From Sordaria brevicollis (lineage: Eukaryota > Ascomycota > Sordariomycetes > Sordariales > Sordariaceae): a stretch of 64,000 nucleotides of DNA. Made by a program: the position numbers and the translations under genes. The notes beneath the pieces were generated by a model that had not been told where the DNA came from, searched no databases, and worked only from the letters and a program-made list of their open reading frames with translations. Positions within the stretch are counted from its first letter, which is position 1; the number at the start of each line of letters is the position of its first letter. The DNA lies in NCBI GenBank assembly GCA_033439795.1, contig JAUTDP010000002.1:1364001-1428000 (forward strand), in the 5' to 3' direction. Positions 1 to 12,500 of this stretch are shown piece after piece.

Positions 1-2389
1 CCTGTTGAAATGGTCATTCGACCTCTAGAAACAACACCTCTTCCGAGATATTGGCTCAGAGTCATAGCGTTCTTGGAAGTAGTGTACTGGTCGCTTCCCT
101 CCACGCGAGCAGTCCATTGCAGGGTGCGAACGATACCATCCGAGCCCCTGAGTTCATCCCACATCTGCAGCGTAAATTGTTAGCAAGACTATCTTAGCTC
201 ACTATGTCTGAGGCCACGTACCAAAGGACCAATATTGGGAGCAGCCTGGGCGAGGATTCCAGATCTGTTTCGAAGGTAGGCGGTCTTGTCGCCTTCATTC
301 GGCGTATTCCAAGCCTCGTAGAAGTCATAAAAGACCACATCAGGATGGGTGACAATAAGGTCAGTGTTGAGATGGTCAAGGAGGTTGTATCCAACGGGAA
401 GGTTGATCCATTGGTCCTTGGCAATGAACGTCGGTCCATCAGCCGACTCCTTGATGACCTCGAGCTGATCAGTAGGTCCAATGCCGCCTGTATTGTGTCT
501 GTCAGCATACAAGCAATCCCATGCATTGTCGTACAATATCATGACTTACTGCGAAGGAGAAGCTTGGCAGAACCGAAGGTGCCTGCAGCAAAGATAACAC
601 GGCCAGTGTTAGGAGTCACGTTGATAGTTCCGCTAAGGCCACCATCTGCCAAGCATTCGAGTTCAACACCTGTGACACGGCTTCCATTGCGGACAGCCCT
701 TCTCACCGCAGCGTTGGTCAAAAGAGTGAACTGCTTGCGGCCTGCTGCCGAGACGAGATAGGTTGCCAAAGGACCACCTCTCTCGCCCTTAGCAAACATG
801 AAGGTGCTGTGACCGAAGGTGTGGTTCTTCTGATTGTACGCCTCATTAGGAATTACTTCCTTCCAGCCGCTCTTGCTGAGACCGCTGGCCAGGACGTTGA
901 ACCCCTCTTGCCGGTATAGCTTTCCGTCTTGAGAAGGATGCCATGTTCCGGGAATGCGAGCGAACACACGGTTAGTGGCCAGCAGGGTATCCCTCGACTT
1001 CCAACCCTCGGGGAAGTTGTAGTCCCAATCTTGAGGATGCGGCTATGGTTCACGGTTAGGGAATGTCTTTCACGGCCACCGAATATGGAGCAACTTACCT
1101 TCCACCACAGGCCAGCATTAACAGCTGTTCCTCCGCCCAAGACACATCCGGCCATTTGGTCGGTATCTGTACAAGCGATGCCGGCAGAGTCAACCCAGAT
1201 CTGATTGCAAAGACCAGGAACGTCGAAGCGAGTCAAGTTCGTGCCTTCTAGCCATTCGGGCTTCAGGGTACCCTGCCATCTTCCGGTGGAAGGAGGTCCC
1301 TTTTCGATCAACAGAACACTCTTTCCGGCCTCGCTGAGCTTGTCCGCAACCGGGATACCACCGGCACCAGCACCAACGATAATGTAGTCATATGTCTTGC
1401 TCGGGGCTGGTGTGCAGGCTGGGACGGGCTCTGCTGTTGAAGTGGGCTCAGCTGGCGGCTCACTTCCAGTTGGTGCAGGATCAGACGCTCTACCGATTCG
1501 GCACACGTTAGTACCTTCTAGTGGTACACAAGCAAAGAGAAGGGGCAAACGTACCCGGAACAATCAGCAGTTGTCGTCTTCGTAGCCAAGGCAGCCCAAG
1601 CCGAGTAAGAGCTGTGTGGGACATTCTCGAGGGGAGCTCCGTATTGACCGAATCCATTGTCATGGAAGCCGGGAACGGCCTTGTCGGGGCATGTTGGGTT
1701 TTGAAGGTTTCCCTTCGCAGCAGCACGCCCCAGAATAAGAAGACCACTGCTGGTCGACACACTTCCCCTGTTTCCTCCTTGGTTCCACGCCAGGCAGTCT
1801 TGACATCGGTAAACCAGTTCGAATTGGGTAGAGTTGACAGTGGCAGAGATCTGAGTAAGGGTGGCGTTTCCGGTGTAGAGTCCCGGAACATTATACCCAG
1901 ATGCGTAGCGGAAAGATGTATAAACCTGCCCCTTTGACGCCCAAGCCATGAGTAACAGAGCTTGGGTCATCTGGCCGGACTGGCCATGGGAGACACCGCA
2001 CCATCCGGGGTTAGCAGCATCCCCAATGTCACACCGCTGCCAAAGATGTTAGTATCGAAATTCATGTCAAGAGAGTAAGCAAAGAGCGCGCCGTACCAAT
2101 AGACCAATGTACTCATTAGAGTCTTTGGTTAAAGCATCAGGTGGGAGAACTAAGCCGAAGGCGTAGGCGGTCGTTGCCTCGGAGTTTGAGCCAGGGTCCG
2201 GTCGCCAAGTGCTAAGGGTGATCTTGTTGACCGGGTCCGTGTATTGCTCGTTGATATACTGGGCACAGCATTGCTGGAGGTCTATCGCGGTAATGTCAGA
2301 AATGAATTGTTATCAAAACGAGACTCGCAGGCCAGCTTACACGAGGACACCGCCAGAGCAGTCACTCCGAAACGGGCGAAGAACTTCAT
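1..2389 (-). CDS. cdh: Cellobiose dehydrogenase, N-terminal 676 residues (3' end outside window)
   Basis: Secreted flavocytochrome that oxidises cellobiose and passes electrons through its haem domain, in particular to LPMOs. Seven exons are visible: 2341-2389, 2097-2281, 1555-2036, 1099-1489, 550-1042, 222-487 and 1-164; exons 1-6 total 622 codons in phase. A signal peptide is followed by the cytochrome domain. Its two haem ligands appear conserved: Met in GQMTQALL and His in GFHDNGFG. A Ser/Pro/Thr linker leads to the GMC flavin domain, with the Rossmann motif GAGAGG near residue 278 and CVLGGGTAVNAGLWWK. The last residues read MTLSQYLGRGVVSRGRMTI, typical of the flavin domain's C-terminal part. 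The catalytic His/Asn pair and any CBM1 lie beyond base 1, so activity and class cannot be judged. The start is the only ATG that precedes a hydrophobic leader. The gene is head-to-head with an AA9 gene. Confidence 0.95.
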
Positions 2390-4653
2390 CTTTCCGGTCT
2401 GGTCACTCGAGAACTGTGACCTTGGCTAGGGAGAGTTGAAGCCGGAGGGAGAGTTGACCACTTTTGTTCAATCTTGAACGGGGGCAGACGCAGGTAGAAA
2501 TACCACCGAGTGTGTTCCATGGTTGCCTCCATTGCTAGTACCCTTGCCTTCCCGAGGGCGGAACTGCTTGCCGGGATCAAAATGGAAGGTCACCGATGGG
2601 AGGGATCAGCGGGTGAATAAGGTGGTTGCCCCTGCGGCGGAGGTTAAGTTAAATTGACCTGATGCATCCAGACGTTCAGCCTTCATACAAGTCGAACTTT
2701 TCAGAAGGCGAAAAGGATGAAATGCGGAGAAGAGTCCTTCCCCAGGATTGTGTCAAATTTCCCCAGACCCAAACACTTGATGGTGCCGAACAGGCAAGTC
2801 AGACTTGTCGGACAGCAGCTACAACATTGACAAGCAGCCGTGATGCTCATTAAACCAGTGAGCTTTGGGAACCATCATGACACTCCCATATCATATCTCA
2901 TTCGACCCCTTGGTCATTCACTCACCTCCTCGACTTCGGCTTTCGACATCTTTCCTCGAGATGAGTATCATAGGGCAACTTGGAAGAGAGTCCATCCCGT
3001 GATATGTCGCAGGTGCCCCTTGCCAGAAGAAGTATGGTATCCTTCCGGTCATTTTCTCCGCTCGCTTCCATAGAAGCAGATTTGCCTAGAAGCGGCGGGA
3101 TGTGAGGTAACGCGGCTCAAAGAGAAAGATGAGAGCTTGGGTCCCGAACTGGTGGCCACATCATGTGCCTGGAACAGTGGAAAGCGCATTTCAACGGCGG
3201 GACCTATGGTTGGTTCCGAGGGAAGGCTGGGAGATGAAAAGGAAAAGACAAACGCGCCTCAACATTTGGAAGACGGATATGGACGGGATGTGGCGGTTGG
3301 TTACTGCCCCGGAAACTGCCACAGAATAATCTCTGCTGAGAAAGGAAGCTTGAAGGTGATGGGACAGAAAAGGTCCTGCCAATCTCCCTCTGAGTTCGGC
3401 CTCGTCGCAGGCGAACTTCCGAGAGGGTGAACCAGATGGAGGATCAACGCTGACCGTGGCTCGATCGTGACCTTTAAACGAAGAGCGAATCTGCTCACAC
3501 TTTGGATAAAACGGGTACTGACAACCAACAGTAAGCCATTGTCAGTATTCATTAATTTCAGACGACGTCTGTATCAAGAATGGGAAGCGGGCCAATGGTT
3601 GTGCCAATCAGGCTATATCAGAGCGCCCGTCTTATACTAGATGTCGCGGTCCGGCGGCCCATTCTCCATGTTTGTGTTCCGTATGCTCGGTGTCTGCTAC
3701 GACTGGCAATCGCAGAGCGTGGCAAAGAACGGTGACTATGCCATGTCTGGTGTCCATACGCCATAGAAACGGGCTATGAGTAGAGTTTTGGCCGACGGCG
3801 AGGTTTTCATCGATGTGGTGATGCCATGAAGTGAGGTCCAGTTGAAGGTTGATTGGTGGAAGTTTGGACGTCATAAGTGAAGTTGTTTCGCATTGAGTTG
3901 TCTGAGCAGCCAGGGTCTTTCACTATCAATTTGCCCCCAGAATAAGGTGTGCTCCTGATAGTTTACTAACTGCCACACGTGGGCTGGGCACCGTGTGCGG
4001 GGTTGATGGCAACATGTGGAAAGCGCGACCAGCTATAGTACCCAAACAGTCATCCGGCCATCTTCTTCAATTCTCCGGGATGTCCTCTCTCATCGCCATG
4101 GTCATATTGGCAAATCAATCGGCGAACTTGTATTCGGTTCATTTCCCCCAAATAACGAGTTTTGGGTGAACTCCTAAACACCACGCCCAACAAGTTGCCG
4201 TTCACGAAACCACCACAGAATATCAGATCGGATGACGGAGAGCCGCATCAATTACAACGGGGATGCAGTCGGACAGACACTTGCAGCTTAGCAGGTGTCA
4301 GGTCTCAGATGTACGCATGCTGACAGATTGGTCGTCGAAGACCCTCCAGCAATCTGCTTCCCATGTTCGTGACCGGCCAAGTCCCTTCCGAGCTCACCAT
4401 TGGCCTTCCTACTCTCACTGGTCAAGCTCGAATATCTCTTTGATGAACACCAATATGTCCATCATGACCATGATTCACGATTTCAAGATCAACAGGACTG
4501 TTGGTTCGGCATTTAGACAAGAGCAGACGGACCTTGACAGCTCGAAGATGGATATAACACGCCTCTCAACAATATGGAGGAACTTGGAAGAACGAGATCT
4601 TTCACGTTGAAACTCCACCGCCATAAAGAATAGTCAGATCAAGATTGTCGACC
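2390..4653. promoter_or_regulatory. Shared 2.26-kb divergent upstream region of cdh and the first AA9
   Basis: This stretch lies between two start codons that point away from each other, so it must hold both promoters. I found no convincing coding sequence in it; the short open frames (for example 4263-4610) lack family resemblance and splice context. By eye I did not find a clear CGG-N5-CCG (CLR-1 type) site, so no regulator is assigned. Confidence 0.6.
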
Positions 4654-5699
4654 ATGCATCTTTCTTTGCTGCTAGTAACTGCTGCGCTTCTCCCAGGCGC
4701 AGTCGCCCATACAATCTTCGCTCAGTTGACAGCGGGTGGGAAGACATACCGTAAGTCGTGTCTGGTAGTGCAACAAGAGCCAGGCTGACCGGCTCAAGCC
4801 GTTTCCTATGGCATCCTAAATCCTTCGTATGATGGTGTAGGCAAATCCCACTGCGGTTGAAGGCCTGAAAGACCTTTGCTGACCTTCAACAGCCACAAAC
4901 CGATGTCAACTCCAAGAACATGGCCTGCAATGGGCCTCCAAACCCAACAACTCCTTCTGACAAGATCATCGATGTGACTGCCGGCTCCACGGTTCAAGCA
5001 GTATGGAGGCACACTCTTCAGTGTAAGCTACTATCTTCCCCTGTGCAGAACGGGGAATGGACTGACCCCTTGTAGCTGGTCCTAACGATGTCATGGATGC
5101 CGGGCACAAGGTTCGTCAACAAAACCTTTCCCCACGCAAACTTATCATTGCTGATAAGTGGAAAGGGTCCTGTTATGGCATATCTCAAAAGGGTGGCCAA
5201 TGCCAAAACCGACAGCGGTGTTGGCAACGGCTGGTTCAAGATCCAAGAAGGTGGCTACAGGAACGGAAAATGGGCCACAAACGAGGTCATCGACAACAAA
5301 GGGAATCAAGCTATTCAGATCCCTAAGTGCATTGCCAATGGGCAATATCTATTGCGCGCCGAGATGGTCGCCCTTCATGGTGCCAGATCGACGAACGGAG
5401 CACAATTGTGCATGGAGTGTGCTCAGCTCAACATCACCGGCGGAACGGGCACAGCCAGCCCTACGACATACAGCATTCCGGGGATTTACAAGGTAAAGGG
5501 GTCTTTCCAGAATCCGACATGGAGTACGCGCTGATATGATGAACAGTCCAACGATCCGGGTCTTCTCATCGACATCTACTCCATGAAAACTACCAGCCCT
5601 TATGTCATTCCTGGTACGTAGCAACCCGTGTTCACGCTTATCACAAGCTCAGAAGTAACATCAATCTTCAAAGGCCCGCCTATCTTTTCGTGCCCCTGA
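4654..5699 (+). CDS. AA9 lytic polysaccharide monooxygenase with Cys at the axial Tyr position
   Basis: Copper enzyme family that oxidatively cleaves cellulose or hemicellulose outside the cell. Seven exons: 4654-4750, 4799-4836, 4893-5022, 5076-5110, 5166-5492, 5547-5613 and 5674-5699, giving 239 aa. The signal peptide ends ...LLPGAVA, so the mature protein begins with His19, the first copper-brace ligand. The second ligand is His99 in [14 protein letters not shown]9 core segments are clear: [40 protein letters not shown] and the C-terminal [12 protein letters not shown]. The conserved Gln is kept in [12 protein letters not shown], but residue 182 is Cys (TGC) where AA9 proteins have the axial Tyr (QFY motif). 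There is no CBM1. The final 26-nt exon is supported by the conserved C-terminal IPGPPIFSC. It is divergent from cdh and in tandem with a second AA9. Function is likely retained in fold; catalysis is uncertain. Confidence 0.93.
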
Positions 5700-6506
5700 A
5701 AGGATATTTTGTTCGAGACATCTGTCAGAAGACACAGTTTGACGTTCCTTATGAGTGACTCGGTTTCGGTAGCCGCGACACATGGTTGACTTTTTGACGG
5801 TACTCGGCAGTAATTGTTAATGACCTTGAGTGGAGCCGACACGGAGAGAGATTCTGCATATGGTATTAACAGATGACCACGAGCTGTACCATCGGTTCTG
5901 TTAGTGTAGCATCTTAATCCGTGCTTTCTCTCCAAATTCGGCATTCTGGCCATCATGGATCCAGCCATCAGCATCCAAGCCATCACCCATTAACTTCAGC
6001 ACCGCATTGTGATCACAAACATCGTTGCTTGTTGCATAGAATAAAACGCGCACCAGAAATACTTTCACTGGACCTTTGAGGAATCTTTTTCCCCCTCGGC
6101 ACATGACGAAAACCGGGTTGATATTGCCGTCCACACACCCAACACCGCCGACCCTCTGCCGGCTTCACCATCTTCCTATTCGCTCCCTCTGTTAAGCGCA
6201 ATCTACCGCCCCATGGGGCTCATATACGTTCAATGTGGAGGCAGCCATCCTTTCTGCTACCGATATTGCCTCCTCCATGCTTGCGAAATCACAGGTCGGT
6301 CTTGATGATATTGCTGGATCGCACCATGTCCGGCCTCCATTGCCGGCAACAATGCCCACCCTCCACTCTCGGCACTTGGTGACAGCGATCACAAAGCACC
6401 ATATTGAACACCATATATCTACACCAAAGTGAAGAGTCCTTGGGATCTCAATGAACAAGGATCCTCTTTCTAATCGGGCAGAACAATCATCAACATCGAA
6501 GTGACC
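5700..6506. other. Intergenic region between the two AA9 genes
   Basis: Holds the 3' flank of the first AA9 and the promoter of the second. The overlapping short frames on both strands have no family features. No repeat or RNA gene was seen. Confidence 0.5.
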
Positions 6507-7302
6507 ATGAAGTTCACCTCAACCCTCGCCCTCCTGGGCCTTGCCCCCTTCGCCTCCGCACACTACATCTTCCAGCAATTCGGCCTCAACGGCCAAAAAT
6601 TCCCCGTCTACCAAAACCTGCGCAAGAACACAAACTACAACTCCCCCGTCACCGCCCTGTCCTCCCCGGACCTGCGTTGCAACGTCGGCGGCGCCTCGGG
6701 AGCCTCCACCACCACCGTCAACGTCAAAGCCGGTGACTCCTTCACCTTCTATCTCGACCAGGCCGTCTACCACCAGGGTCCTATCAGTCTGTACATGAGC
6801 AAAGCACCCGGTGCCGTGGCGGATTATGATGGCAGTGGGGATTGGTTCAAGATCTATGATTGGGGCCCGACGTTTACGGGTAACGGAGCGAATTGGCCTT
6901 TGAGGTGTAAGTCCTTTCTTCCGACATAAGGGTATGGGAGGGGGTGCTAATGATGAGAAAAGCGGACTACACGTTCAAGATCCCGACTTGCATCAAGAAT
7001 GGGGAGTACCTCTTGCGCATCCAGTCACTCGCTATTCACAACCCGGGCAGCACGCCTCAGTTTTACATTAGCTGTGCTCAGGTGAATGTCACGGGTGGTA
7101 GTGGCAGCAAGGAGCCGGGACCGTTGGTCAAGATCCCGGGAGCGTTCAAGGCGACGGATCCGGGGTATACTGCTAATGTGAGTTACCTTGTCGATGATGC
7201 AAGGTGGTACGATGGTGGAAAAGAATGCTGACAACGTGATGGTAGATTTACAACAACTTCAAGTCGTACATTGTTCCTGGTCCTTCGGTATTTAGCTGCT
7301 AG
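6507..7302 (+). CDS. AA9 lytic polysaccharide monooxygenase with complete copper site
   Basis: Secreted AA9 LPMO. Three exons: 6507-6906, 6963-7177 and 7246-7302, giving 223 aa. The leader [18 protein letters not shown] is followed by His19 of mature [11 protein letters not shown]. The second brace histidine is His89 in [14 protein letters not shown]. The axial Tyr168 lies in [15 protein letters not shown], and the protein ends [12 protein letters not shown]. No CBM1 or linker. The ATG at 6507 is chosen because it directly precedes the hydrophobic leader. It lies 0.8 kb downstream of the other AA9 on the same strand, but the two proteins are clearly different in sequence (for example around the second His), so this is not a recent duplication. 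Expected to act with the neighbouring cellobiose dehydrogenase as electron donor. Confidence 0.95.
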
Positions 7303-7643
7303 GTTTGATGATGAGTTTGGTTTGGAAATAGAAGATCTACATGGGAAGATTGAAGATCTTGAGATAGTAGAGGTCATTGATAGTTATACTGTGACAACAG
7401 TTTAAGTACCAATTAATTTTAACAACAGCATCAGTTTGTTATACAACGTCACACTTCTGCGAACGAACGTACCGTATTTTCCAGTTCGGCTACCTGGAAT
7501 TTTTTCGTGCATGACAGTGCAACAGTCAACCTAACAACCTCTGCAAATAACCACAAGAATAAAGGGGAAAAATGCAGTACGAACAGAAGAGGAAAAGATG
7601 CGGTTGGCAAAAAGGAAAAAAAGTCAAAAAAGAAATTGAACAT
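7303..7643. other. Short intergenic region, 3' flank of AA9 and tRNA-Met downstream side
   Basis: No gene is seen. The A-rich stretch at 7617-7635 reads as T runs on the minus strand and includes the likely RNA polymerase III terminator of the tRNA-Met gene. Confidence 0.5.
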
Positions 7644-7715
7644 TAGCTGCAACTCGTTTCGATCGAGTGACCTCCGGGTTATGAGCCCGGCGCGCTTCCG
7701 CTGCGCCATGCAGCT
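7644..7715 (-). tRNA. Initiator tRNA-Met (CAU), no intron
   Basis: The reverse complement folds as a 72-nt tRNA. The acceptor arms AGCTGCA and TGCAGCT pair with a discriminator A. The anticodon arm is CCGGG-CTCATAA-CCCGG, with the three G-C pairs next to the loop that are typical of initiators. The T arm reads CGATCGAAAC, consistent with the eukaryotic initiator A in place of T54. A T-rich terminator follows about 12-17 nt downstream. Confidence 0.95.
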
Positions 7716-8456
7716 TGTTTAGCTGTTATTGTTGACAGGGATCCGAAACCTCTAGCCTATAAAGCCAACAAAAAGTGGTGGCCCCACTGATGGACTTTCA
7801 CCAGCCCTCCAACATGACAACCACAGTCTTTTTTGGGCTTTTCGTGGGAAAAAAAGGTTCAACCCAGAATGATATTAAGAAATGCATCGAGTTATAATTT
7901 AAACATATTTAGCTTCAGTGTCCGAACTACAATCATAAGTATCACTGTCACGCCTGGGTTGTTGTTGCTGAGTGTCCTTCAAGTACTGAAGTTTCGTCGC
8001 GCTACGCGAAGGTGCGGGCTTCGCGATATTTTCCTCACCATTTGAAATTGGGAAGTTGCATTTGACAAGGTTATGATTTTTACTAGGAAGGAATGAGCTC
8101 CCTTGGGACCGCCTGGGAAATCGTCCAGGAGGATTTGGGACTCCGCATTGCTCATGCCCGAACCCAACCCCGGAAATCACGGTGTGCGAGCATCCTAGGT
8201 TCGCAATGGAAGAGGAGGTTAAAAATCGCAATAATCGGCATCTGTATATCCAATCTGATACAATTTTACTATCTGGTTGAGGCGAAGTTCTATCACCTTC
8301 AAGACACCAAGGTTTTCACAATTTTTGATCTCCAGCGCAAACAGTACAGTTGTCCTGACAAGACCAAAAAGGTTACAAGTTCCTCCACCAGGGGTAAGAG
8401 CATCATGGTACAACTCAAGGCATTGCCAGGAGAAATATTCCCATTTACAGGCCCGT
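7716..8456. other. Intergenic region between tRNA-Met and the xylanase 3' end
   Basis: No gene is supported. It contains a perfect 7-bp hairpin, CGCGAAG at 8005-8011 and CTTCGCG at 8019-8025, in a locally GC-rich patch. The rest is presumably the xylanase 3' untranslated region. Confidence 0.45.
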
Positions 8457-9569
8457 TTACTGCAACGCTTGGACAATGGAGTTGTACGCTTGCTTGGGGT
8501 TGTAGCTGGAGTCGAAAAGGAGGGGGTTGCCATTGGGTCTCCACGAGTCCTGTTTCTCTCTGTCAGCATCACTACCCCCTTCACACCTCACAACCAAGGG
8601 ACAAGCAAAACTTACCGGATCACGAACACCCCAAACAGTGATACCAACACACTTGGGCTCATTCAAACATCCCTTGGTGATGGTAGCATAATCATTCGCA
8701 TTGTTACCCTGGATGTCAAGCTCCGTGACAGCGACCTCCTTGACGTTGGCAGCAGCAAGCGCCTTGATGGCAGCGGCCAGGTTGTTGCCGCCGCCGGAGC
8801 TGATGTGGCCCTGGGTGCCGATGCCGTCAATGGGCACGCCGGCGGCGACCCACTTGTTGACGTGCTGGACCATGCCGCGCGTCAGCTTGGCGGCGTTGGG
8901 GCTGTCGAGGTTGTAGTCGTTGATGTACAGCTTGGCGTCCGGGTCGGCGGCGCGGGCGGCCTTGAAGGCGATCGAGACCATGTCCTCGCCGAGGACGTTG
9001 TAGAAGACGGAGCTGCGGAGGGAGCCGTCCTCGTTGAAGATTTCGTTGGCGACGTCCTGTTACAAGCCGAGTTAGTATCTAGTTTGGTGGATGGAAGACT
9101 CTTTAATGCTTACATAGCCGTAGATCTTGCCCTTGTAGCGGGTCATGACCGTGGTGATGTGCTCCTGGAGAACCTGAGTCAACTGGTTCTTGTCACGGAT
9201 GTTGTTGACCCATCCGGCGAGCTGCGAGTGCCAGAGGAAGGTGTGGCCACGGATGGTCTTGTTGTTGGTGGTGGCCCAGTTGACGAGGTAGTCGGCCTGG
9301 CCCCAGTTGAATTTACCCCTCTGGTTCTGAAGGCTGTCCCACTTCATGCTGTTCTCAGGAGTGACCTGACCGAAGTTCTGCTGGAGAATAGCCGCGTTCT
9401 TGCCGGAGGTGAGACGGCCCTGGTCAGTGCAGGCACCGTAGTAGAGCTTGCCCTTGGCCTTGATCAGGGTGTCGATGCTTTGGCTGGCTTGACGAGCCTC
9501 CACGTTGTCGGGGGTGGGAGCTGCCATGGCCGCCAGAGGCGCCAACAGCATCATGAGACTGGCCTTCAT
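8457..9569 (-). CDS. GH10 endo-1,4-beta-xylanase, single catalytic domain
   Basis: Secreted endoxylanase that cleaves the beta-1,4-xylan backbone with retention. Exons 9114-9569, 8616-9056 and 8457-8549, all joined in phase 0, give 329 aa. A signal peptide ([16 protein letters not shown]) and a short propeptide precede the (beta/alpha)8 domain. Family motifs: [27 protein letters not shown], the acid/base Glu157 in DVANEIF, INDYNL, GIGTQGH, and the nucleophile Glu264 in AVTELDI. The first intron carries the branch sequence TACTAAC. No CBM1 is present. A TATA-like box lies about 105 bp upstream of the ATG. It is convergent with the AA9/tRNA side and belongs to the same plant-cell-wall block. 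Confidence 0.96.
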
Positions 9570-12500
9570 GGTGATGAGTGTGAACCTGTGAACCGAGAGG
9601 ATGAGGCTTGAGGATGGGAAGGGTGCTTCAACAAACGTTCAGCTCTTGCCTTCAGGACCGGGAAGACAACACCTTTAAATACAGCACATCTGCCATCATC
9701 GACCTATGTCAGCATCTCAAGGGGAATTCTAGCCGCGCCATGGAAAAATCTTTAAATTTCCAGCTTGACCATGATTCTGAGCTCATTGGGCCGGATGATA
9801 CGAACCCCTTGATCATGTCACATCTGTTCGTCCGTCGCCGTCTTTGCCGTTTCTCCCGCGTACCTGATCGTCGAAGCTTAAGATGCCCTCCAACCATATT
9901 CGATGGCCGATCGTGTCAAGTGATGTGTTTGAAGTCTATAGCCACTGCGGGGCCCCGCAAAACGAGGACGCCGTCAACCGATCATCTATTACCTCCTTCA
10001 GCATGAAAGTGACCTCCTGTTTTAGCCGAGTGTTCCAGGGGTCGCCGCGGTTCGGTTAAAGATTGCACCTTGAAATCGAATGCCACCTCAAGTTTTTCCA
10101 TATGGCTTACAATTTTCCATCTGATTGATCTCCGCCAGTTGCCCGACTCAGAAAGTGGTCGCTTTGCGAGTTTCCGCCACACTATCCCATCCGCGCCAAT
10201 GGAGGGAGCTCTACCGAGGACTGTAACCTTCTCTGAGACGAGATCTCGGGAATTGGGGTACGTATGACAAAACCGGACGCCAAGGATATCTCATCTGCCG
10301 GGCGGAGGCTCAACTAGCTTCCCTAGATGCATGAAGTCTTGAATTAATGCCCGAGATGCGGTCTGTCCTCTCCGCCATCCACAAAGAGGTTTGGGATCCC
10401 ACAAATGGGTTGACGACACCACTTGAAGTCGCCGACTACCCGTATTCCACGATGGTTTACAAAGGTTTGGTGTTTAGCCGCCATTTTAAAGCGTCATGAG
10501 CCCCGAGAAAGTGGAAAAATTCAGATCCATAGCGAAGCGAAAGTGATGAAAAGAAGCGGAAAGACCACGGAGCTCCAGGAAACAGGAATGAGAACATGGG
10601 CTATTTTAAGACCTTGCCATCGCTCTCTCACCGAGGCTATTCAGTCAAGCAAAGACAGAAAGGAGGAAGAAGGAATACAAAATGGAAAAAGAGAAAGAAG
10701 TCTGGGTGCGGTGGCGGTCCTAAACAAGCTCGGGTCGAACATGTAAATCAGCTGGATTTCTTGAACATGAAATTTGCGATTGGGATCTTCACAGATCTTG
10801 CGTGGGTGGTACAAGATTGGATATTGATGATCTTAAGGAACCTAGGACCTGACATAAAGTCTTGTTCGGACGACATGAACGCGAGAGTTTGCCGGGTCCG
10901 CAATGCGGATATGCAGCGGGTCGGCCGCACGGGTTTTGTGGGGCTTCCCCGGGAGTTCAAGGCTCGGGCCGATGCCGGAGTGGAGTCCAAGCTCCGGGAG
11001 CCGATCGGATGAAATTCCAAAGATTCTTGAAAGAAACCCGAACCGGAAAACGTAATGCCGACAGACCGGATCCTGAATTGCGACTTCCAAGCTGTCCGGT
11101 CAAGATTCTCATGCCGGATGGATTGATTTACCGTGTCTGGCTTGGCAATGCTTGGGTGGCTGGGGAGCACGTGAGTGACAGATCCATCGTTTCACTTCAG
11201 CACACTTATGTATTGCAAAACTGTTGAGATAGGTGACAGGCGATGACCGAGCAAAGCGCCAGAAATGCGAGGAATCCGGGGGAAGCGTAGGAATGAGAGA
11301 CCGAGGGTGACAGTGGGATTCGCATAAGACGGGGAGTCAGGCCTTCCATTGCTTTCCTCTTTCAGGTCTTGGGTGGTTTTGGGTGCGACATTACGGTGAC
11401 ACTGATCGCTTCCAAGTCGTCCATTGTCGGAGAGGTGACCGCCGGTCCTACCACCTCATCATCTCTTGTAACGATTTCGTTTCCTCTTTGGTTTCCCGTG
11501 ATGACCTCTGTTATTGTTGTCTTTATGCCTTCGCTGAGCTGTAGTGGTGACTGCCTGGTGACCGCGGTGAGAAGATTGACTCTTATGCTCCTGGGCTTGT
11601 TTCAATAATGCGACAAAACATTGACTTTTTCGGACTGTGCTATCTGCAAGCACGACAGACCACCAAAAAAGGCGGACTATAAGCTCTCTCGTCAAGTGTC
11701 GCGTGGTCGAGGAAAGTATTGTGATGGGAAGCGGTGGGCATTCTGAGTTGATATAGGCGGCGATGGTAACGGCGACTCAGGTTCTCCAATAAGTCGCCAA
11801 TTCTTCTGTTGGGGAAAATGAAGATCCGAGAATGAGGGAAAAGGCGGGAGATGAAGTTGTGATGTTGCAGGATTCAAATAATGCGCGCGCAGAAGCAACG
11901 AGTGCACAGTGAGGGCCCACCTGCTGTCACCTGGCAGGCTGGCTTCTTTCCCGCCTTCCGCAAAGAGTTTCGCTGGGACTCGCTGGTGTCCCCGTGGTAA
12001 AGTCTTGGCCACTAGTTGCCCGGCCATCCTGTCTGTCGTCAACCATCACCACCACTGCAGCCCAGCCAAATCTGCTACACTAGCGGACACCGGGATAGCT
12101 TCCGGAAGAGATTCGCGCCCTCGATCCGTCGACAACAGAGCCTCGGAAGGACTCGATCAATCTCGCTGAAGGGCGCATTGCATTCTGGAATGGCCCTGAA
12201 GGATGGAAGGTAACCTTTCCCACCGGCCGTTGCGGTTACGGGTGTGCTGTTCCGGTGCTAACGATGCTGGGGCACCCCTACCACAGCAGCTGACGCGCCG
12301 GGGATTAACGGGGGGCCGTGAACATGCGTCGACCAACTGGAAGCTTTACCGCTCGGTGCGTGCTTGGTGCCCGTTGCTGGCCCCATAATCGTCCATCATG
12401 TCCCCCCTTGTGCGACGGGACCTGACCTGCCTGCTCTGCCCTGAAAGTGGAAAGCCCAGACTCCATCCAGCGACCAGCGACGGGACGACAGAGAACGACA

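Noticed and set aside
5614..5621. Stop codon immediately after YVIPGT in the first AA9
   Set aside because: GTACGT here is a strong donor; splicing to 5674 restores the conserved AA9 C-terminus IPGPPIFSC, so the early stop is intronic.
8277..9611. 444-codon open frame on the plus strand across the xylanase
   Set aside because: It is the antisense shadow of GH10 exons; its translation is low-complexity and has no domain, while the minus strand carries a complete enzyme.
10596..11227. Cluster of overlapping frames on both strands
   Set aside because: All frames are similarly open, as expected for GC-balanced non-coding DNA; none shows a domain or splice-linked extension.
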